From Inia geoffrensis (taxonomy: Eukaryota > Chordata > Mammalia > Artiodactyla > Iniidae), in the NCBI GenBank assembly GCA_036417435.1, contig CM070919.1:35952318-36016317 (forward strand): a stretch of 64,000 bases of DNA, in the 5' to 3' direction. Of the stretch, positions 47,410 to 59,205 are shown piece by piece; the first letter of the stretch is position 1; every line of letters starts with the position of its first letter. Position numbers and translations under genes: made by a program. The notes under the pieces were generated by a model that did no database searches, was not told the origin of the DNA, and saw only the letters and a list, made by a program, of their open reading frames with translations.

Positions 47410-48215
47410 TATGTTAAGTGTAATCAGCAATGTAGTCGGCAACAGAAACACCGAGTTCAAACCCTGTGCACATCACTTACTCCCTGTGAGAGTAGATTCA
47501 TTCAGGGGCTCTGAGCTTCCAAACCCTGTGCACGTCACTTACTTATTCCCTGTGACAGTAGATTCATTCAGGGGTTCTGAGCTTCCAAACCCTGTGCACG
47601 TCACTTACTTGCTCCCTGTGACAGTGGATTCATTCAGGGGTTCTGAGCTTCCAAACCCTGTGCACGTCACTTACTTACTCCCTGTGACAGTGGATTCATT
47701 CAGGGGTTCTGAGCTTCCAAACCCTGTGCACGTCACTTACTTATTCCCTGTGACAGTAGATTCATTCAGGGGTTCTGAGCTTCCAAACCCTGTGCACGTC
47801 ACTTACTTACTCCCTGTGACAGTGGATTCATTCAGGGGTTCTGAGCTTCCAAACCCTGTGCACGTCACTTACTTATTCCCTGTGACAGTAGATTCATTCA
47901 GGGGTTCTGAGCTTCCAAACCCTGTGCACGTCACTTACTCCCTGTGACAGTGGATTCATTCAGGGGTTCTGAGCTTCCAAACCCTGTGCATGTCACTTAC
48001 TCCCTGTGACAGTGGATTCATTCAGGGGTTCTGAGCTTCCAGTGTCTTCATCTCCGAAATGGGCTACTTCATCATAGCTGTGCTCCCCGCAGGATGATCA
48101 TTTATTTTCACAATTTTTTTACTAGGTGTTTACATCTAGTAAAGTCAGGCACAGAGGCAATAAATATGAACACGGTGTGGGAATTACATGAGACAGTGTA
48201 TGTGACCACACTTTT
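47410..48215 (+). repeat. MIR SINE whose core expanded into a minisatellite
   Basis: Outside the tandem array, 'ccgagttcaaaccctgtg' on the left and 'agtgtcttcatctccgaaat', 'gggctac' and 'attacatgagacagtgta' on the right are MIR in order (GGGTTCGAATCCTG, CTCAGTTTCCTCATCTGTAAAATGGG, GGATTAAATGAGATAATG). The array at 47459-48040 occupies exactly the intervening core. Confidence 0.7.
47459..48040 (+). repeat. Minisatellite, 62/66-bp unit x 9
   Basis: Nine units: copy 1 of 62 bp, copies 2-7 of 66 bp, copies 8 and 9 of 62 bp. Each begins 'aaaccctgtgcacgtcactt' and ends 'ggggttctgagcttcc' (copy 1 has cacatc and ggggctct; copy 9 has catgtc). The 66-bp units come in two linked types: 'ttattccc' with 'agtaga' (copies 2, 5, 7) and 'ttactccc'/'ttgctccc' with 'agtgga' (copies 3, 4, 6). 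Because 66 is divisible by 3, a 178-codon frame (47411-47947) stays open with a 22-residue repeat containing VDSFRGSELPNPVHVTYL. I judge it a by-product. Confidence 0.97.
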
Positions 48216-48349
48216 AGAATAATAAATTTAATTTTTTATTAAAGTATAGTTAATTTACAATGTTGTGTTAGTTTCTGGTGTTCAGCAGTGTGATTCAGGT
48301 ATGTGTGTGTGTGTGTGTGTGTGTTCTTTTTCAGATAGAAAAATAAATT
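48215..48349 (-). mobile_element. Short L1 3' tail, antisense, with likely target-site duplication
   Basis: 'ttaaagtatagttaatttac', 'aatgttgtgttagtttctgg' and 'gtgattcaggt' are the antisense L1 3' end, followed by (GT)n at about 48303-48324 and 'ttctttttcagat'. The 14-base repeat tagaataataaatt (48215-48228) and tagaaaaataaatt (48336-48349) differ at one base. Confidence 0.85.
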
Positions 48350-49442
48350 GTTGTGTACACATAGAGAAGTATCCTTGTACACTTGTGATAGTCTGTCCAC
48401 CTTAAAAAATATAAAGAATTGAATATATGTCTTTTATTGAAAAGCTGTATTTCACTAGAAAAGACAAACTTTTGTCATGTTACTAGCCAAGTTTTGGAAT
48501 ACACAAACTAGCTATTTTCCATGAGTGTTTTTGGTTCAAAGACCAATGTGGGCGCTGGCACTCTACAGTCCGTTTCCATTGCTGCCGTTTACTTTTTTTA
48601 TGAACTCATTCATATTTATAAAGATTGTTGATAAAACAATGAAAAGGCTGAGCTGTATTACGACTTTCTTCTTTACATACTGAGCATCTCCATGTATATT
48701 TGGGAAATGTTATTTATAAAGTTACAGCAATATGAAGTCAATAAATAAAACAGAAAAGAAGATCTTAGAGCTGTTTGCACCCATTTTATTAGGGAAGTCT
48801 GCTCCTAAAGTTCTCAAGGGAAGAAAAAAATGCCCTTTTCACTTTAACGTGTTAACCTTTGAGTCTGCATTAGTACAGTATCAGTGGCAAAATCTGAACT
48901 GTAAAATGAATCTGTGAGGATTAAGGGTTTAGCTGTTGCATGGCTAAATGGTTCAAGCTGTCTTAACTGATGGATTTAACTGATGCCACCCAAAAGACGA
49001 AAAGTTTAGATTCAAACCTACCTGCCAACTTTCAATATTTCTACTCTATCACACTTTTGCCACAAGACTCACAACCTCTCAAGTTTGGGAAAGAAAAATA
49101 AATAAATAAATTCAGACTTGCAACTTCTTTTTGGAGCCAGACTTGTTAACGGAAAGTGAGCACTGAATCTCAAAACACCGAACAGCTCAGGGAGGCACAG
49201 TTTTATCGGGTAACTGAAGTTTGAAAGATATAACCAGTACCACTAATCTGCCTTCAACCATGCCATCATTTATTCCAACTTCTAGGAACGCTCCAACACA
49301 TGCTTAACTCATAAGGAGAATATGAGATTCTTCATTTGCCAAATTTGATTCACAGGGGAGGAAAAAGTAGAGACCACAGTGCCTCTATTAATCATATGCA
49401 GAACATTTTAATAGGATAAACACGTGTAGAGTGAATTCAATT
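48350..49442. other. Unrecognised sequence
   Basis: No gene or repeat family recognised. Confidence 0.35.
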
Positions 49443-49688
49443 TCTTGTAGCCTTTTTTTTGTTTGTTTGTTTGTTTTTATTTTTGCGGTATGTGGGCCTC
49501 TCACCGTTGTGGCCTCTCCCGTTGCGGAGCACAGGCTCCGGACGCGCAGGCTCAGCGGCCATGGCTCACGGGCCCAGCCACTCCGCGGCATGTGGGATCT
49601 TCCCGGACCGGGGCACGAACCCACGTCCCCTGCATCGACAGGCAGACTCTCAACCACTGCACCACCAGGGAAGCCCTCTTGTAGCCTT
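49443..49688 (-). mobile_element. CHR-type SINE, short young form, with target-site duplication
   Basis: Reverse complement with a (TTTG)n tail, 'gttgcggagcacaggctccg', B-box complement 'ggcacgaaccc' and head 'accactgcaccaccaggg'. The 12-base direct repeat tcttgtagcctt lies at 49443-49454 and 49677-49688. Confidence 0.97.
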
Positions 49689-50099
49689 AAGACTAAAGAA
49701 ATACTTAGACACATTTATCAGCTGATGTAGGCAGCTAGTAAGTGGTTATCTTAAAAAAGGAAGTCTCAGACTTTATTTCTAGAGCTTACACGACTGCCTG
49801 TATAATTCCAGTAGCTGTTGCACAGACTTGTCATCCATCTCGCTCCTCTGTTAATCGTAAGTGCAGAACCTAAGAAGTCACCCTGGTCTTGTTGATATTC
49901 CCCTCGGATCTCTACTGATTTGCTTTCAATAAAAATTAGAATGAGATGTAATAAACACCGTCAGTTTTTCTAAACAACAGTAGGTAAGCACATAACTGAA
50001 CGGGCTGGGGAAACTATCTTTATGAAAGCTTTTCTCTGAAGAGAACTGGATTCTCTGGTGGCTGTGATGTAACCCTTTCCCCCAACCCCCGAACTCTCC

Positions 50100-50790
50100 T
50101 CACCCTGATGTAACTGAAAGTGTGGATGAATGTAGATTTTTTCCACTTAATTTCCACAAAGTGTGTGTTCTCCTGCCTGGGTTTATATTGCTGCCTAATG
50201 AAATAATCAGCCAGTATGCAGCGGGGGAGTGGTAGTGCAAGAGGGGAGGAACCATCCTGAAAGGTCTATTATCCTGTCAATATGTGCACAGGACTCTCAT
50301 TAATGTTAATTAGATTTACCCACCAGTATGAAGGGGAGGCTAGACCTTAAACAGCAAGCTTGAAAAAAACCTGTCTAGCAATGCAGAACATAGGGAAGAA
50401 AATTAGAAATCATTCCTGCCTCCAAGCAACCTTAACTCGTGTAAAAGACATTCATGTGGCCATTAACCCAAGCAGAAATTGAACTTGTCAGCATTACATG
50501 CAGAATGTGTATAAGGGTAACTGTTCATGAACAATTTCTCAAGTGAATTAAATACAAACTGGATTTGTTTCTATGCAGTAGATGTACCCTGTCCATCATG
50601 TTCTTAATAGAACAACTGCAAGAGGTTTAGGCTTTATAGCCCTTTTATTCATGCTTGCCTTTAAGGTAGAAAATGAGGCGTCAAAGAAAGACCTGCTGTT
50701 GAAGATTTGGCTTATGAATAAGATCAAAAACCTAGGGTTGCAATAGCCCATTTCCAATCCATTGGCAAACCCCAATATTTTCCTTAAAAT
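50100..50790. other. Repeat-free stretch, candidate conserved non-coding DNA
   Basis: No repeat family or long frame recognised. The sequence has balanced composition and includes 'ttaatgttaattagatttac' and other ATTA-type words. Suggestive only. Confidence 0.3.
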
Positions 50791-50799
50791 ACACTTAAA

Positions 50800-51425
50800 A
50801 CCAGACCACTTTTCTTCACCTTTGCCTCCACCACATTGGTCCAGATCAACATGTGCCTCAACCTGATTATGGTAATAGCCATAACTTGGACCCTATGCCA
50901 TTGCATACAGGCCAGAATATCCCTTTTAACATGAGAGTCAAGTGTTGTCATTCTCTGCTTATTGCCTTCAATGGCTGACAATCTCACTCAGAGTGAAAGC
51001 CTTACAGTGGTCCTGAAGGTGGGCTCCACCCTCATCCATCCCTCTCTGAACTCACACCCTTCAAAGTTCTTTTTTAATCACCTCTCTCAAGTCGCACTGC
51101 CTCCTTGGGGGTTCTGTAGACGTGCCAAGTCATCTCAGGACTCAAGGCCCTCCTACTTGCTGTCTCCCTGACCATCCTGAATGAAATAGCAACCTCCCTC
51201 CCCATCTCCTGTACTCCCTCTTGCTTTCTGTGTCTTATTATGCTCCATAGGACATATCACTATAATATGTATATATTTCTTAATGCATCTGTCTGCCACT
51301 ATCTGCCCCCAGTTGAATGTAAGCTCTATGAGAGGATTTTAGGTTTCTGCTGTTGACCCAGAACCCTGGACAGTGCCCCAAACATAGTAGACACTCAACA
51401 AAAATTTCTTGAAGAAATAAGGCTA
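50800..51425 (+). mobile_element. L2 LINE fragment, sense
   Basis: 'ttgccttcaatggctgacaa', 'ctcactcagagtgaaagcct', 'gttgaatgtaagctctatga', 'cccagaaccctggacagtgc' and 'atagtagacactcaaca' follow the L2 C-terminus and 3' UTR to the end. Confidence 0.8.
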
Positions 51426-53485
51426 TTACTGTGGTAATTGAAAACACATTGTATCCATTCTCAGTGACCAGCAGACAGTGAACTCATTTTCTCAAGTACC
51501 CGAAAATTTCTCCACGCTACGTGAGAGATGATATAAGAAGATAGAGCCATAGGTCAGCTTCGGGCATCCTAATTTGGATAACATTCCCTTTTCAGACTTC
51601 GGATTTCATATCCACATTGGATGCTAAAAAAATATCATTTGTACTCAATGCCTTTTATTCTTAAATATCTTACTTGAAGGCCACACACATTTTTCTTTTT
51701 CCATTCCAAGTTCACTGAACGGAAAACGACATATAGGTGATGGCCTTTGTTGTTTGTTTGTTTTTGTTAACCCTGGACCTGCTCAAAATCAGAGCTGCAA
51801 AGAGAAAAGAACCAGTATCTCATACAGCATAATCAGAAGTGCTGGAAACAGGATCTTTAGCAGGAGTATACAGACCTGACTTATGCAACCTACCAGGTTT
51901 TGCATGTGACATGTTGACAGAGGTTGACACTTAGTGGGTAAGTACCGTGTGGTTGTCAGCTGGCATTAAGACTTGCAGTGCATTCTCCAGTCAAAATAAA
52001 GGAGGAACGACAAAGTCCACATTTGAAATCTACACTCCAGCACCGTGGCAGCCTAAAGCACTGCTGATTGCGCCGCAGAACCCAGTGTCCCTCTGCTTTG
52101 CAGAGCACAGAGATGGACACATTTAAGCTTAAACAGGTTATCTACTAACTAGTCACACCTAACTGCGTTTGGTTCATGGTGGTAATAAAAAATACATTTT
52201 ATCATCAAACTTTTATGTACTTTTCTTAAGTTAATTACAATCATATATAACAGAAAATAAGCAAGAGAGGAAATCAGAAAGAAGGTGTAGCCAGAACAAG
52301 AGAGGATATGCTTCTTATGGTTTCAGCAGTTCAGAGAAATGTTAACAGAAATCTGTAAACCTCTGGTAAAAGAGTTCAAGGAGTGGGAAATTTGTCTTTA
52401 TATTATTTAGTTAGTTTTTTTTTTTTTTTTTTTTTAATGCTTGCTGCTTGTCTAGTAGGTTATATTTTGTGTTTTTAAAGATAGGTATTTAAAAGTCTAC
52501 AGTATTACCCTATTATACTGCATGGTGTTATAGTCACAGAATTGGACTTTATTAAAAAACTAGTTTATTCCATCCTTCTCATAATGCCTATCGTGAGTAA
52601 AGCAAGCTTTTAAATTCATAAAAGTAATTAGGGACGTGGTCTGTGGAAATACTTGTGTATTGGTGTAACGCTCTTTGTGTTGCCTTTCTTTGGGAACTGA
52701 ATTGCTTTGTGATTCTAAATTGGGGTCTTTTTCTTCCACTTCCTCTTCCTCTAAATCATAGAGGTTGTGCTTTCTTTGTTTGTGTGATGAATAAGAGCCT
52801 GGTCTGGAAACTGTTGCATAAGCCACACTCCATTTTAGGTAGACATGGAAATTCGATTTCTTCTTTCTCTTCTAATTGAGTGAATAGACTAAGGAAGTCC
52901 TCTACCTGTCTGACACTGGTAATTGAATTACTGTACAACACATTAAGCGAAGAATATTCAGAGCAGCAGCAAGTAAATTATGTTCTCATGTTCCAGAGAG
53001 GAGGCTCCTTACAGACAGAGAAGGAGGAGAAAAAATGGTGTAAAGTGATGGGCACTGATATCAGGAAGGGAAGAAAGCAGACATTTCATTAGGTCTTGAG
53101 CTCGGCCATCCTACAAAGGACTAAAAAGAAATAGTGACTCAGACATGACGTAAGGTGTTTTCACTTTGGGGTACTTCCAGCTCAGCCAACACATAGTACA
53201 AAGGAGATCTGAGATCCAGATGTACGTGTGTGGATGAGGCTTCGTAGGTTTTCCTGAAGGAGGACCTCAAGTCTGGACTCAAGAGTTTGCAAAAAGTGAG
53301 CAATCAGCCAGGGGATTCCAGAGCAGAGTTCTTGCTGTCTTAACTTAGACCTCTCAGCTAGGGAAGAGACCTCATCAGCACTCTAGAACCTTCCTGAGAA
53401 GGTCTTTTTGTCCTGGGCTACAGGTACGTATGTCCAACAGTCAGACTGGCCGTGGCTTGGTGGGGCTCTCCTAATGCTAGTGATT
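51426..53485. other. Unrecognised sequence
   Basis: About 2 kb with no gene or repeat family recognised. A T19-20 tract is near 52417-52436. Frames of 60-88 codons on both strands at 52560-53092 carry no domain. Confidence 0.35.
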
Positions 53486-53489
53486 TCAC

Positions 53490-53705
53490 ATAAGTAGCTC
53501 ACGTGAGCTCATTTGATTCACACAGCAACCTTGAAAGGCAGATTTTATTTTTATCTTACTTTTACATATGAAGATACTGAAGTATGATGGGTGACATTGG
53601 ATCAATAATGGTAGTTACCACATATTGTGTATTTGCTAATTGGTAGGTACTGCCCTAATCACGCTCTATCTGCTCTCCAATTTCATCCTCCATCTAACCA
53701 CAAGT
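53490..53705 (-). repeat. MIR SINE fragments
   Basis: 'gagctcatttgattcacaca', 'gcaaccttgaaaggcagatt', 'acatatgaagatactgaagt' give antisense MIR. A second piece from about 53605, 'tgctaattggtaggtactgc' then 'cctaatcacgctctat', repeats the left part of the same motif. Confidence 0.65.
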
Positions 53706-53848
53706 AGTGGATGCACTTATCATTGTGTGTGGTTTGGATGACGACCTTTGCAAGGGTCCAGGCACCATACATAAGACCTGAACCCAGAAGTAAGACATTT
53801 GATACCCACGTTCCTTATATGCATCTGTGAGCGTGCACGCACGTGCAA

Positions 53849-53881
<33 letters not shown>

Positions 53882-53886
53882 CACAC
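53849..53886. repeat. (AC)n microsatellite
   Basis: About 38 bp of AC with one G interruption. On the minus strand it gives the cysteine/valine run of a spurious 67-codon frame. Confidence 0.96.
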
Positions 53887-54059
53887 CCCTTCCCCACCGC
53901 TGTTATATCTTATAGTCCAGGCTGTCCTCCCAGGACCATGGATATAGCAAAATAGCCAACAGAACCATGCTTCTTCATGCTTAGATCTGCATCATAAGGT
54001 AGAAAATAATGTATGTGAAGGAATTTTATAAGCCATGAATGGCAATATAAACTCAAGTT

Positions 54060-55450
54060 TGTATTTTTTGAAGGTTTCATTCAAGGTTATTGAGACGTCA
54101 TTTACATTTGCAAACAATAAATTCACTCATTTAAGTGCATATTTCAGTGAATTTTGACAATTTACACATCATTTAACCACTATTACAATCAAGGTGGAGA
54201 ACATTTTCATCCCACAAAAGGTTTTCTTGGGACCCTTCCCAGTCAATCCTACATGACCATCCTCCCAGGCAACCAGTGATCTGCCTTCTGTCAGCATAGA
54301 TTAGTCCCTTAGAGAATATCATGTGAATAGACTTATACTGTATGTGCACTTTTGTGACTATGTGGTTGCATGTGTCAGGAGCATGTAACTTTTTATTGCT
54401 GAGTATTATTCCATTGAATACATATAACACAATTTGTTTATCCTTTTACTTGTTAATGGGTATTTCAGTTATTTCTAATTTAAACTACTGTGAACAGAAG
54501 TCCTTGTAAGGACACATGTTTTCATTTCTTTGGGGCAAACACCTAGAGACGGAATTATTGAGTCATATTGTAAGTGTATGTTAATTTTATTTAAAGAACT
54601 GGAAAACTGTTTCTTTTTTTTTTTTAACATCTTTATTGGGGTATAATTGCTTTACAATGGTGTGTTAGTTTCTGCTTTATAACAAAGTGAATCAGTTATA
54701 CATATACATATGTTCCCACATCTCTTCCCTCTTGCGTCTCCCTTGGAAAACTGTTTCTTGAAGTGGTAGAGCACCACTATACCTTTCCACTAGCAGTTGA
54801 TGAGAATTCCAATTGTCCCACTTCCTCACCAACACTTGGTGTGGTTAATCTTTTTCATTTTAGACATTGAAATGAGTTTGCAGTGACATCTCATTATGGC
54901 TTTAATTTGCTCTTCACTGATGACTAATGATATGGAGCTTATTTTCATGTGCTTGTTGGCTATTTGTTTATCTTTACTTGCCAGTGTCCGTTCACATTTT
55001 TTTGCCCTTTTTTATTGTTTATCTTTTATTAGTGAGTTGAAAGCATTTGTTAATATCCTGAATACTAATCCTTGGCCAGTGGCTTCACTTTCATTTTCTT
55101 AATGGTGAATTTTGACAAATGTTCATTTTGATAAAGTTCAATTTCTTTTATCTTATGCTTCCTTCTTTTTCTGTCCTAAAAAATATTTACCTATGCCAGA
55201 GTCATGAAGATTTTCTATGTTTTTGTCCAGAAGTTTTATAATTTGAATTTTTGTATTTATTATATAATCTATTTTGAGTTAATTTTCCTTTATAGTTCAT
55301 GGCAAGCCTCTAGATATATTTTATTTTCCATGTGGATATATAGTTTTTCCAGTACCCTATTAAAGAGTAATCTTTCCCCATTGAATTACCTTGGCACCTT
55401 TGTCAAAAATCAATTGACCACTTATGTATGGCCTTATTTCTTAGGTTGAT
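54060..55450 (-). mobile_element. Old L1 (3' UTR and ORF2 C-terminal part), antisense, with a nested insertion
   Basis: 3' UTR text such as 'gtattattccattgaataca', 'aaactactgtgaacagaagt' and 'aaacacctagagacggaatt' leads into 'gcagttgatgagaattccaa', 'catctcattatggctttaat' and 'cctttgtcaaaaatcaattg' further right, the order of an antisense old L1. A younger L1 tail at 54616-54743 interrupts it. No intact frame. Confidence 0.85.
54600..54759 (-). mobile_element. Nested, severely 5'-truncated L1 with 16-bp target-site duplication
   Basis: A T-rich stretch (antisense poly(A)), then 'aacatctttattggggtata', 'attgctttacaatggtgtgt', 'tagtttctgctttataacaa' and 'cagttatacatatacatatg': a young laurasiatherian L1 3' UTR of only about 128 bp. 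The 16-base repeat tggaaaactgtttctt flanks it exactly at 54600-54615 and 54744-54759. Removing the insert plus one repeat restores continuity of the old L1. Confidence 0.97.
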
Positions 55451-55789
55451 GTTTTTCGCTTAGCATTGCAGATAACTACTGGATGAGACTTTTTCTTTTT
55501 AATCTCTTTAATCATAAACTGAGAATTTTATCTCACAGGTTTTGAGTAGGCTAAACTCAAAAACCACAGTTTTCTTATCCTAGGACATTGATAAGGACAA
55601 GATTAGGCAGGATTCTTATTACCCACATTTCCAGATAAGGAGATTTCCACTGATTATCCCATTGGGGAGGGGAGGGCAGAATTTAGGGGTTTGCGGCAAA
55701 TGTTTCTAGTTTCTCGTCTCACTTTCTTCTTTGCTTCCCCATCACAGAGGTTGTAGCTAATTGAACTGATTGAGCCTGAGGCCCACAGG

Positions 55790-56340
55790 CCTCTCTGAAC
55801 AAGTGACATTTAGGTCCACACTTAAAAGGAGAGAATGAGCCAGGACAATACCTGGAAGACCCTGTCCCAGGTAGAAGGACAGCAGGTACGAAGACTCAGG
55901 TCCTTTCAGCCTGAAAAGGCTTGTGCCATACAATTAATAGAGGTGGAACTAAGACTGAGGGAAGGAATCTGATGATAGAAAGGATAGTTTGTATATAAAA
56001 CAGGACATGGGGAGTGACAGGACACGTGTTTGGAAGGGCCGCATGGGGGCAGATTATGAAGGAGCTTGACTACTAGATTTAGCAGACTAGCTTGAATTGG
56101 TTGACCTTGAGAACCACTTAACTAAGCGCTGCCATGATAAGCAGGGTGTTTTAAGAAGAGTAATTCAGAGCTCTCTTATATATGGTCACCACTGAACAAT
56201 TAATTCTTTAATTAAATTGATTTTCAAAGTGAATTTGAGTCAAGAAAGAGTTAGGTGGTACAAGATCAGGAGGCTATTGCAATGATGCAGGCTAAAATTA
56301 TTTCCATGGAGACAAAATGAAAGGAATCAAACAAAGTGGT
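55790..56340 (-). mobile_element. L2 LINE, antisense
   Basis: 'gaacaagtgacatttaggtc', 'cagattatgaaggagcttga', 'gataagcagggtgttttaag', 'gaggctattgcaatgatgca' follow the antisense L2 order (GAGGTGACATTTGAGC, GAGGCTATTGCAGTAATCCA). A gap of AT-rich text lies near 56160-56220. Confidence 0.72.
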
Positions 56341-56539
56341 ATTATATATAATACGTTAAGCACCTGTATCACTTGATATCTAAAATATAAAAGCAATTCA
56401 TATTATCATAATATCCCACGTGTCTTCAATTTTCAATGGACACCCGTGATAGAGGTTGCGTGCGCATCTCTCACGTGTATCTACACCTCTGTAACGTATG
56501 GGCCATGAACTCAGGTGTTTTCTTTTTTTTTCTTTTTGC

Positions 56540-56632
56540 TTATTTGGTTCACTGCTATATTCCAAGTAGCTAGAAGAATACAAAGCATATAGTAGGTATG
56601 CAGTAAATGTTAGATAAATGAAAAGTATTCAA
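56540..56632 (+). repeat. L2 3'-terminal fragment, sense
   Basis: 'gaatacaaagcatatagtag' followed by 'gtatgcagtaaatgttagat' resembles the L2 terminus (GGCACATAGTAGGTGCTCAATAAATGTT). Confidence 0.6.
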
Positions 56633-56779
56633 AGATCAGAAAAGTCTTCTTGAATCTAAAAAGGTTACTAAAAACTGTAGGACCGTCATCACTGTGTCAG
56701 GGGGTTACAGGATGTTTCTTTGGTTGATTCACAAATGCAAAGAAATCAGCATTTGGCACTCCTCAGATTCCCAAAGCTA

Positions 56780-57027
56780 AAAACATATTGAGGGGCTTCC
56801 CTGGCGGCGCAGTGGTTGGGAGTCCGCCTGCCGATGCAGGGGACATGGGTTCGTGCCCCGGTCCGGGAAGATCCCACATGCCGCGGAGCGGCTGGGCCCG
56901 TGAGCCGTGGCAGCTTAGCCTGCGCGTCCGGAGCCTGTGCTCCGCAGCGGGAGAGGTCACAACAGTGAGAGGCCCGCGTACCGCAAAAAAAAAAAAAAAA
57001 GAAAAAAAAAAAGAAAACATATTGAGG
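56780..57027 (+). mobile_element. CHR-type SINE, short young form, with target-site duplication
   Basis: 'ggcttccctggcggcgcagt', B box gggttcgtgccc, 'gccgcggagcggctgggccc', 'cctgcgcgtccggagcctgt', A16 tail then G and more A. The 14-base direct repeat aaaacatattgagg lies at 56780-56793 and 57014-57027. The 124- and 159-codon frames over it are SINE translations. Confidence 0.97.
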
Positions 57028-57289
57028 AGGTGCTTAATGTCTAGGGGAAAAAAAAAAAAAAAAACCCAAACAAACGAAAAGCCACACTGCATAATAGATT
57101 CAGATGCTCCAGGCATTTGCTTTACGAATAGTCCCACAGATGTGTCATATTTATCTGGACCACGTACATTTCAGATCAATAGGCCACAAATATTTATTAA
57201 TTTAAGCATTTTCTTATTTAAAGAAGGCAATCAAGTTATGTCAGTAAAGCGACCTCTACTGCTCTAGGGTAATATCTAAAACAGCAGAA

Positions 57290-58110
57290 AGAAATGGTGA
57301 GTTTCTTTTAAATGCTAAGTGATAGCGTAACTTCGTAAATCATTCTTACTAAAATAATGGTATTTGGAAAGTGATTTTTTTGCTTATCGAATTCAGTTGG
57401 CATTGCTGGAATGACCGACCTCCTGTGTAACCTGACACGGCAGGACTGGATGCCAACGTCCGCGCTGCATTATGGAGGTCTCAGATCATTTGCTCTAGTG
57501 TAAATCCATGTAGACTGTATAAAGATGCTGTTCTGCATAGTTTATTTTGTCTCTCAGCCCTGGAGCACTGAGCTGGACATTACTGTGTACAGTAGGTTTT
57601 GGATTCCATGCCCATGGACCACAGCCAGCATTGCACACAGGAGTTAATGACCGATTGTTATCTTAGGCCATAGCTTTCATTCCTTTCGATAAGACTATTT
57701 CAGCAAGGGGGTGGATAACAAAGTACAGGATTAATTAAGGTCAAATCCCAGTGAAACCTGCAATCTATTTTCTCAAGGAAAGAACTTGGAAGAATCACGT
57801 GGTGAATTTTATATACCAAAACCCACTTTTTAAAATAATGCTTAATTAAACTTGAAGCTTAATTTCCTTCTTGTTTAAAGAGACGGAATAGTAATGCAAC
57901 ATAATTTAAATGTGCCCGTAGATCAGCAGACGGGAAACATTTATCATTGCTGTGAACTACTGTCATTTAAAATGGTGATGAACCACTCTGAACGTCCTAA
58001 CAATCCAAGCACATCTAAATCATCCAGCTATACTGACACTAGTTTATTAACATCTGACAGTAAAAATTGGTCTCTGGGAAACCACTGAATTTGTGTCCAG
58101 TGGTGTACTG
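57290..58110. other. Repeat-free stretch, candidate conserved non-coding DNA
   Basis: About 800 bp without a recognisable repeat, of mixed composition with well-formed non-low-complexity words such as 'caggattaattaaggtcaaa' near 57728. No convincing exon: the 64-codon plus frame at 57894-58088 has no domain. Confidence 0.33.
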
Positions 58111-59089
58111 TTATTTTAAAAAGTGGATTTTGATAGAGAATGATCAGGGAAGGCAGCCTTGTGGCTCAGTGCACTAAACATTCCAGTTTTAATGCACTGC
58201 AAAAATACTAATCCCAACTGGGATTCTGACTCAAGATAAGATTGTGCTGAATTTCTGGATCTCTTATAAGATGTGCTTTTCTTTCCAGATTGTAGTGCCT
58301 TTTTTCCTGATTACCTCCTGGTAATTTTTCCTATCATATTATGAAGTCCTTTAGAAGAAATTAACTTTCTTTGTTAGAACTCATAAGTAAGCTCCGTTGA
58401 GCTGAAGTCCTTTGTGTATTTCAAGCTTGCTTTTAGGCTGTTAGGGAAGGTAAGTTCTACTTAAAGACTATACTTAAAATAAGAACTTTAAGATGAAAGT
58501 TGGCTTCTTTCATCCTGAATATGGTCGCATAATCTTTCCTGCTCTTATTCTGTCTTTCCCAATATGGGTAGCTGCAGGGATGATCAAGCACCCCTGCAGA
58601 GAAAGTTGAGTGTGGAAAAAGTTCAAAGGTAAATGACAGGTTTACAGGTCTTTCTGTCTGTTTTTATTTTTTAGGGCTCTATCATCAAGCAATGAGCTAT
58701 AGCCATTCTAGCTGGTAGGTGGTTTGTAAAGCTATGTAACCTGTGTGGAATATAAATATCATTCTAAATTAAGGTTGAATTAAGTATCAATAATACAATA
58801 ATGATCTAAGTAAATAACCTTGTTTTCTTCTGCCTCAAATATGATTTTTAAATCATTTGGGGAAATCCTCGAGGTGTTGGAAGTTGGGAAAGTCCTGTAG
58901 TACTTATGGGCTTCAGTTTCTGCTCCTGTGGAATGGGTGTGCTGGTAACCGTCTCACTGTATACCTCCCTTGACCTCAGGCCAAGAATGCATGGCCCTCC
59001 CGTGTGTGCCAAACGACCCTGGGTTTACCCCCAAGAGAAAATTTAGCACAGAGATACTCACCCCCCTTGTGTGTCTACTGGATTGTATG
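58111..59089. other. Unrecognised sequence with a weak MIR-like patch
   Basis: Only 58905-58985 ('gggcttcagtttctgctcct', 'gtggaatgggtgtgctggta') resembles a MIR core. Nothing else is recognised. Confidence 0.35.
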
Positions 59090-59205
59090 CTATAGAAGCA
59101 AGCAACAGACGCTCCTTCAACATCACAGTCCTAGAAGCTAGCAGAATACACGTTGTTAACACAGTAGAAAATCAATCAATATTTATTAAACGAAGGAATT
59201 ACCTA
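59090..59205 (+). repeat. L2 3'-terminal fragment, sense
   Basis: 'ctggattgtatgctatagaa' through 'aacacagtagaaaatcaatc' and 'aatatttattaaacgaa' resembles the end of L2 (CTAGAATGTAAGCTCCATGA, AATAAATATTTGTTGAATGAA). Confidence 0.55.

Noticed and set aside
47411..47947. 178-codon plus-strand frame with a 22-residue repeat, which looks like a repeat protein
   Set aside because: It is exactly the 66-bp minisatellite read in one frame. Openness follows from copying one stop-free unit whose length is divisible by 3, and the frame breaks when unit length changes to 62 bp. No start context, flanking exons or known domain.
56763..57267. Frames of 124 and 159 codons on opposite strands
   Set aside because: Both are translations through the short CHR SINE and its A tail, the same arginine/glycine/proline-rich text found at every copy of the SINE in this window.
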